Positions 59,078 to 64,000 of a stretch of DNA of 64,000 bases are shown piece by piece (the stretch's first letter is position 1; each line of letters begins with the position of its first letter). This stretch comes from Allium sativum (Eukaryota > Streptophyta > Magnoliopsida > Asparagales > Amaryllidaceae), in the NCBI GenBank assembly GCA_030737875.1, contig CM060912.1:201947231-202011230 (forward strand), written 5' to 3'. The notes under the pieces are model-generated. The model searched no databases. It was not told the DNA's origin and saw only the letters and a list, made by a program, of their open reading frames with translations. The position numbers and the translations under genes are program-made.

Positions 59078-60761
59078 CTATGGGACACTAGGCCATCTAA
59101 GAAAAGATTGTAGAAAGAAAAAGAAGACTGGTTGTTTCCACTGTGGCGAAGCGGGATATCTTATTAAGGACTGCCCAAAGAAAGGACAGAGGGCAGGGTC
59201 TACCTCGGGAGGACAGATGCAGGCTCTTATGGCACCAGGGCAGGAAAGGGGACAAGTTCAGGCTCTCGTAGTCGCACAGCTGCAAGAACGAGGTAGAGCA
59301 ATTTCCATTGAAAGTTTAGTTTTTCTGTTTGATCATCCTGTCCATACTTTATTCGATTCTAGCGCATCACATTCGTTTATCTCTACATCATTAGTTGAAA
59401 CACTACACCTAGATACTAGTCTTGTTACTGATCCCTTAGTAATCTCAAATCCTATTGGTGGTTCAGCTCACCTTTCTATGATCTGTCGGGATTTGAGAGT
59501 GTTTATCTTGGGCATTGAGTTTGAATGCAATGCCTTTGTTCTTGGTTTCATGGGCTACGGCTTGATTCTAGGTATGGATTGGCTAACTAGATATGGGGCC
59601 ATCCTAGATTGTGAAAGAAGGGTAGTTAGTTTGTTGACTCGTTGCGGAAAGACCCTTGATAATTCTTATGACCCTAGAGGTCCAGTAATGCTTATTTACC
59701 TAGAATCCCTTGACGCATCCGATGATGACTTACATTCTGTTCCCATAGTCCGTGAATATGTTGATGTCTTTGATGAGGTGAGGGGTTTACCCCCAAAACA
59801 TGAGATAGACTTTCGAATATATCTAGTAGACAATGCAAAGCCAGTTTCATTGCCAGTGCGCCACATGGCTCCAAGAGAGGGAAGAGAACTCAGTAAGCAA
59901 GTGAAGGAGTTGCTTGAGAAGGGGTTCATCAGACGTAGTATATCGGAGTGGGGTGCTCCAGTAGTATTTGCCATGAAGGCAGATGGGTCCCTTAGACTTT
60001 GTGTGGACTATAGAGAACTCAATAGGCTTACTAAGAAGAATAGATACCCACTGCCGAGGATTGATGATCTCTTCGATCAACTAGTTGGCGCCTCAATGTT
60101 TTCGCAGTTGGACTTAGCCACGGGTTTCCATCAGTTGAGAGTGGCTGAGGATAGCATAGATAAGACTGCCTTAAGGACTCCAGACGGTTTCTTTGAGTGG
60201 CTTGTGATGCCCTTTGGTTTGACAAACGCCCCCGCATACTTTGTTGACTTGATGAGTAGAGTGTTTAGGGAGTACCTTAATAAATTCGTGGTAGTCTTTG
60301 TGGACGACATATTGATCTTTTCTAATAGCGAGGAAGAGCATGCCCTACATCTTAGGGAAGTGTTGGAGACTCTTCGAGCGCATAGCCTTAAAGCTAAATT
60401 TTCTAAATGTCACTTTTGGAGGAAGGAAGTGCGATTCTTAGGGCACGTGGTTTCCAAAGAAGGGATAGCTGTGGATCCCGAGAAGGTAGTGGCCATCCAA
60501 GATTGGAAGGTCCCTAAAAATGCTACCGAGGTGAGGATTTTCTTAGGGTTGGCTGGCTACTATAGGAAGTTTATCAAAGACTTCACAAAAATATCAGCCC
60601 CATTAACACGCTTGACAAAGAAGAACCTAGTTTTCACATGGGACGTAGATTGTGATGATGCGTTCCAACGTTTGAAGAAAGCTTTGACCACTGCCCCAGT
60701 CTTAGTGTTGCCAGATGGGAGTAAGCCATTTACAATTTATACCGATGCTTGTGGGACATGA
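59078..60761 (+). pseudogene. pol: Chromovirus pol part 1: zinc knuckles, protease, RT
   Basis: Open from 58926 in frame; it becomes the real frame at about 59070. The first CCHC knuckle has lost two cysteines ([14 protein letters not shown]). The second has Y for H ([14 protein letters not shown]). The protease active site reads DSSAS instead of DSGA, so the glycine is lost. RT follows with [24 protein letters not shown] and FVDDILIFS near 60300. RNase H begins (YTDACGT), but a TGA at 60759-60761 ends the frame inside GTxLG. Many lesions together mean the copy is dead. Confidence 0.9.
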
Positions 60762-61543
60762 CTAGGCGTAGTCTTAATGCAAGAGGAAAGGGTAATAGCC
60801 TATGGTGGAAGGCAGTTGAGAGTGCATGAGAGAAATTACCCTACACATGACCTAGAGTTGGCTGCTATTGTCTTCGCGCTTAAGTCTTGGCGTCATTATC
60901 TTCTTGGCGAGAAATTCGAATTGTTCACTGACCACAAATCGCTAAAATACGTATTCTCTCAGAAGGACTTGAACTTAAGGCAGCAAAGGTGGATGGAATT
61001 CTTGGCATCCTACGGTTTCGAGATAGCATATACCCCTGGCAAGGGTAACATAGTGGCAGACGCCTTAAGTAGAAAAAGGTTGTCCTTGAGTCCGTTTTTT
61101 GTTGAGCGGCGAAGCTTAGAGTTCATCTCTACGTTTGACTTTAGACCTTCCATTGACTTTGTACCTGGTTTGCTAGCATCCATAGAGGTCAGACCTACGC
61201 TTTTGGGACAGATTGGTGAGGCACAGCGAGATGACCCACAGTCGGTTGAGTTAGTAGAAAAGCTCAAAGGAGGGGAGTCATCGAGCCATCTCCGTAGGTA
61301 TACCCTAGATGACAAGGGTTGGTTACGTAGGGATGGAAGACTTTGTGTACCAAAAGACGAGGACCTAAGGAAGACCATTCTTGATGATGCACATCGTTCG
61401 AAGATGACCATTCATCCCGGTGGGGACAAGATGTACATGGACATGAGACGGGTTTACTTTTGGGCCGGAATGAAGAAGGACGTGGCAGAGTTTGTCGCTG
61501 GATGCTTGGTATGCCAACAAGTAAAAGCAGAGCAAAGAAGCCC
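60762..61543 (+). pseudogene. pol: Chromovirus pol part 2: RNase H and integrase zinc finger
   Basis: Same frame as part 1 beyond the [47 protein letters not shown]. The integrase HHCC region follows with [15 protein letters not shown] and [12 protein letters not shown] one-base loss at about 61541-61545 (CCC before GGTGGA) shifts the frame. Confidence 0.9.
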
Positions 61544-62016
61544 GGTGGATTACTTCATCCATTGGAAGTCCCACAATGGAAGTGGGAATGTGTCTCGATG
61601 GATTTTGTTGATGGGTTACCGAGATCAAGGAAGGGTAATACGGGGATTTGGGTCGTGGTAAACAAACTTACTAAGAGCGCCCACTTCATTCCCGTGAAGA
61701 GTATGAGGACTGCTCCATGGTTAGCCTCCGTATACATTCAAGAGATAGTTCGTGTGCACGGTGTTCCTTCTAGCATAGTGAGCGACCGCGATCCTATTTT
61801 CACTAGCAAATTTTGGAAGAGCTTACAAGAGGCGGTAGGGACTCAGTTATGTTTGAGCACCGCATATCACCCTCAGACGAATGGCCAGAACGAGAGGGTG
61901 AATCGTATTCTAGAGGACCTATTGAGGTTGTGTGTCTTAGACTTCTGAGGTACATGGGAGGAACATCTTCCATTAGTGGAATTCGCATATAATAATAGCT
62001 TTCAATCTAGCATTGC
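61544..62016 (+). pseudogene. pol: Chromovirus pol part 3: integrase catalytic core
   Basis: Starts [15 protein letters not shown]. The D-D-E residues appear in [17 protein letters not shown] and HPQTNGQNERVN. A TGA at 61946-61948 (probably a CGA codon changed by C to T) interrupts it. The frame then continues with EEHLPLVEFAYNNSF to a one-base deletion at about 62015. Confidence 0.88.
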
Positions 62017-62673
62017 ATGGCACCGTTCGAGGCTCTTTATGGACGGCCGTGTCGGTCGCCTGCATGTTGGTGGGAGTCTACAGATAAGATCTTGCATGGG
62101 CCCGATATGATTAGAGAGACTTCGGAAAAGATCGATTTGATTCGAACGAGGATGAAGACGGCGCAAGATAGGCAGAAATCTTATGCGGACAAGAGGAGGT
62201 CAGATCTTGAGTTTGATATTGGGGACATGGTCTTTGTCAAGGTGTCTCCATTGCAGAACGTTGTTCGCTTTTGGTCCGTTGGGAAGTTAGCACCAAGGTT
62301 CGTAGGGCCGTTTCCTCTTAAGGAGAGGATTGGGCAGATGGCGTATAGAGTGGAGTTGCCCGAGAGACTTAGTGGTGTACACGACATATTCCATGTATCA
62401 CATTTGAGGAAGTGCTTGCATGAGACCGCGGAAGTGGTAGAGCCGAGCTTGCTTAGAGAGGTGGAAATAGAGCGTGATGCGACGAATCGACGAGCCCCTA
62501 CGTGCATTCTTGGGTCGGAGATTAAGAAGTTGAGGAATCGAGAGGTCAAGCTAGTTAAAGTACAATGGGGAGATGATGAAAGCAACGCCACTTGGGAGAC
62601 GGAAGAGAAGATGCGTTCATTGTACCCTTTTCTTTTCGAGGGTATGTCTTTTAATTTCTCCTTTATCGCTTAG
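62017..62673 (+). pseudogene. pol: Chromovirus pol part 4: integrase C-terminus and chromodomain
   Basis: 218 codons: MAPFEALYGRPCRSP, GDMVFVKVSP, a GPF motif (APRFVGPFPL), FHVSHLRKC, then a chromodomain-like end with IKKLRNREVKLVKVQW and ATWETEEKMRSLYPFLF. Chromodomains steer chromovirus integration to heterochromatin. The true upstream join is through the frameshift, so the ATG is not a real start. Confidence 0.9.
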
Positions 62674-63239
62674 CTTGTACTTATCTTATCTTTAGTATGT
62701 CCTCTCGCTAGTATCTTTGACCTTTAGATAGGGTAGTCCTATGGTTGAAACATGTGTTTGAGACATGTTATGTATGATGGATGCATGTGGATTCAAGTGT
62801 TTGCTACTGGTTGCTCGTGGATGCATATACACACACTTTAGGCACTAGATCGACTCAGTCACTTCATATTGCATATTGCATATAAATGTGTGTGCATATT
62901 TAAATTAATGGATGTATAATGGTTGTACCACCATATGGATGCTGAATTTTGGTGAATGGTTGTGCACACATGTAGAAATAATATGTATCAATAGGATTCT
63001 TTCGCATACATAATGGACGCATGGCACTATCATGGTTTGCATTTAGGAGGTCAACTGAATTAGTAGACCGCCTGATTTTGCATTAGATAAGGAACATATA
63101 CACACACTTCTTGCATATGTTCATACAACATTAGGAATTTATAAGGACAATGGATGCCTGTGTTTGATGGTTGAGTAGATGGTTGTTTGGATGTTAGGAT
63201 ATGCATTCTCCTTAACTTAGAGATTTCGGGGGCAAAATC
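62674..63239 (+). other. Chromovirus 3' untranslated region
   Basis: About 570 bases, rich in TGCATAT-like motifs, with no frame. Confidence 0.6.
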
Positions 63240-63256
63240 ATTTAAGGAGGGGAGAA
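63240..63256 (+). promoter_or_regulatory. Chromovirus polypurine tract
   Basis: ATTTAAGGAGGGGAGAA directly before the 3' LTR TGTAAC. Confidence 0.88.
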
Positions 63257-64000
63257 TGTAACACCCTGGATTTTTGAATAATCGAGTTAACTAAATTGAA
63301 GAACAATTAATCTGAGACGTGAGAATTAAGGGAAATGGGTTGCGCCATTGTGTTCGTCTCAGAATTCTGGTCGAGATAGAATCCGATTTTGCGTAAAACG
63401 GATATTAGATGAAAAATATATGGACGAACAAAGTCAGAAGGGAAAATATAAAAAAAAGAGGAAGATTGCACTAGCGCACTTGGGAAGTGCGCCAGTACAA
63501 ATTTGCATTGGCGCACTTCCCAAGTGCGCCCAGACCGATAGAAAACCTGTACGGATTTCTGGTTCAGTCTGACCCATGTTGTGACTCATTGCTGAGTCCT
63601 TTCTGATTCCTTGCTGAGTCATTAGGGCTGAGGTGTCACCCTATCACGATTGAATGGTTTTGATTAACCCTAAGATCATCTGACGGCTATAATTAAATTA
63701 AAATTCTATATAAACATGGGTAGACTCAAACCCTAAATCAAAATAAAAACTGAAACTATGGCCGTCATCTTGTAACCTAGAGTAGCCGCCACCAATTAGA
63801 GAGGAAGAACAGCAAATCAAATTGGTTCTATTCAACTTTAACAACGAATCTTCTTCAAAGGAAAGCTAATTCAACTTCAGAACACAGAATTCAGAACTCA
63901 AGACCTTCTTTGAGTTGTGAGTTTGATTTCTTTAATAAAATAATTAGCAATTTAATTGGATTAAGTTATGATGCAGATTGTATGGATGTGATGTGAATTA
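63257..64000 (+). repeat. Chromovirus 3' LTR, truncated by window end
   Basis: Collinear with 54852 onward, including TATA (63707-63714). A short duplication-like difference near 63765 separates the two LTRs (ATGCTGTCATC in the 5' copy). Confidence 0.93.
63474..63529. repeat. Double palindrome in chromovirus 3' LTR U3
   Basis: GCGCACTTGGGAAGTGCGC (63474-63492) and its exact reverse complement (63511-63529). Each is itself an 8 bp stem with a 3-base loop. This copy is perfect; the 5' LTR copy has mismatches. Confidence 0.9.

Larger units (their letters stand above)
54852..64000 (+). mobile_element. Tekay-type chromovirus (Ty3), decayed, truncated by window end
   Basis: 5' LTR 54852-58112, iMet PBS, gag, pol with integrase and chromodomain, PPT, then 744 bp of the 3' LTR. 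The order PR-RT-RH-INT-chromodomain, the iMet PBS and TGTAACACCC ends fit the Tekay (Del) lineage. The coding region carries two stops and three frameshifts, and the LTRs differ by several percent over their first 700 bases, so it is much older than the Athila copy. The right target duplication is outside the window. Confidence 0.93.

Overview
This window is repeat-rich DNA from a flowering plant, and almost all of it is retrotransposon sequence. The evidence is a plant Athila-clade Ty3 element primed by tRNA-Asp, a Tekay-type (Del) chromovirus primed by initiator tRNA-Met, TGTAAC...GTTACA long terminal repeats (LTRs), and a very AT-rich background. The species cannot be told from the sequence. 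I found no intact host gene, no rRNA or tRNA gene and no CRISPR array.

Layout. 1-3627 is the right-hand part of a very large LTR cut by the window edge. 4126-15332 is a nearly pristine Athila element on the minus strand, with identical AATGT target duplications and two 981 bp LTRs that differ at only two positions I could see. 15338-16857 and 22925-24663 are older sequence: one arm of an 0.8 kb direct repeat and a split exon resembling proteins linked to plant En/Spm (CACTA) transposons. A 6062 bp solo LTR (16858-22919, target duplication GAAGT) interrupts that exon. 24664-51225 is a 26.6 kb nest. The outer element has 6.1-6.2 kb LTRs around a 432 bp interior. Its left LTR is split by an inner element (26311-40156, target duplication CTATC) with 6.4 kb LTRs around a 1106 bp interior. 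Both keep a tRNA-iMet primer binding site and a polypurine tract and have no coding capacity. 51226-54851 is the rest of the older sequence plus unassigned DNA. 54852-64000 is a decayed plus-strand Tekay-type chromovirus with gag, protease, RT, RNase H, integrase and chromodomain pieces, cut off inside its 3' LTR.

How the parts relate. The giant-LTR elements cannot make proteins. Their PBS, PPT and the CGAGGACGAA-like motif beside the PPT match Ty3 chromoviruses, so I infer they were mobilised in trans by such a relative. Their LTRs have a TATA box 0.6-1.1 kb from the 5' end, so about 5 kb or more of each LTR would be transcribed leader. Conserved hairpins with compensatory base changes lie in these transcribed parts and beside the PBS. 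A second structured RNA-like unit, tandemly doubled, is shared by the chromovirus LTR and the older sequence at 23920-24148. These non-coding structures are the most unusual content of the window.
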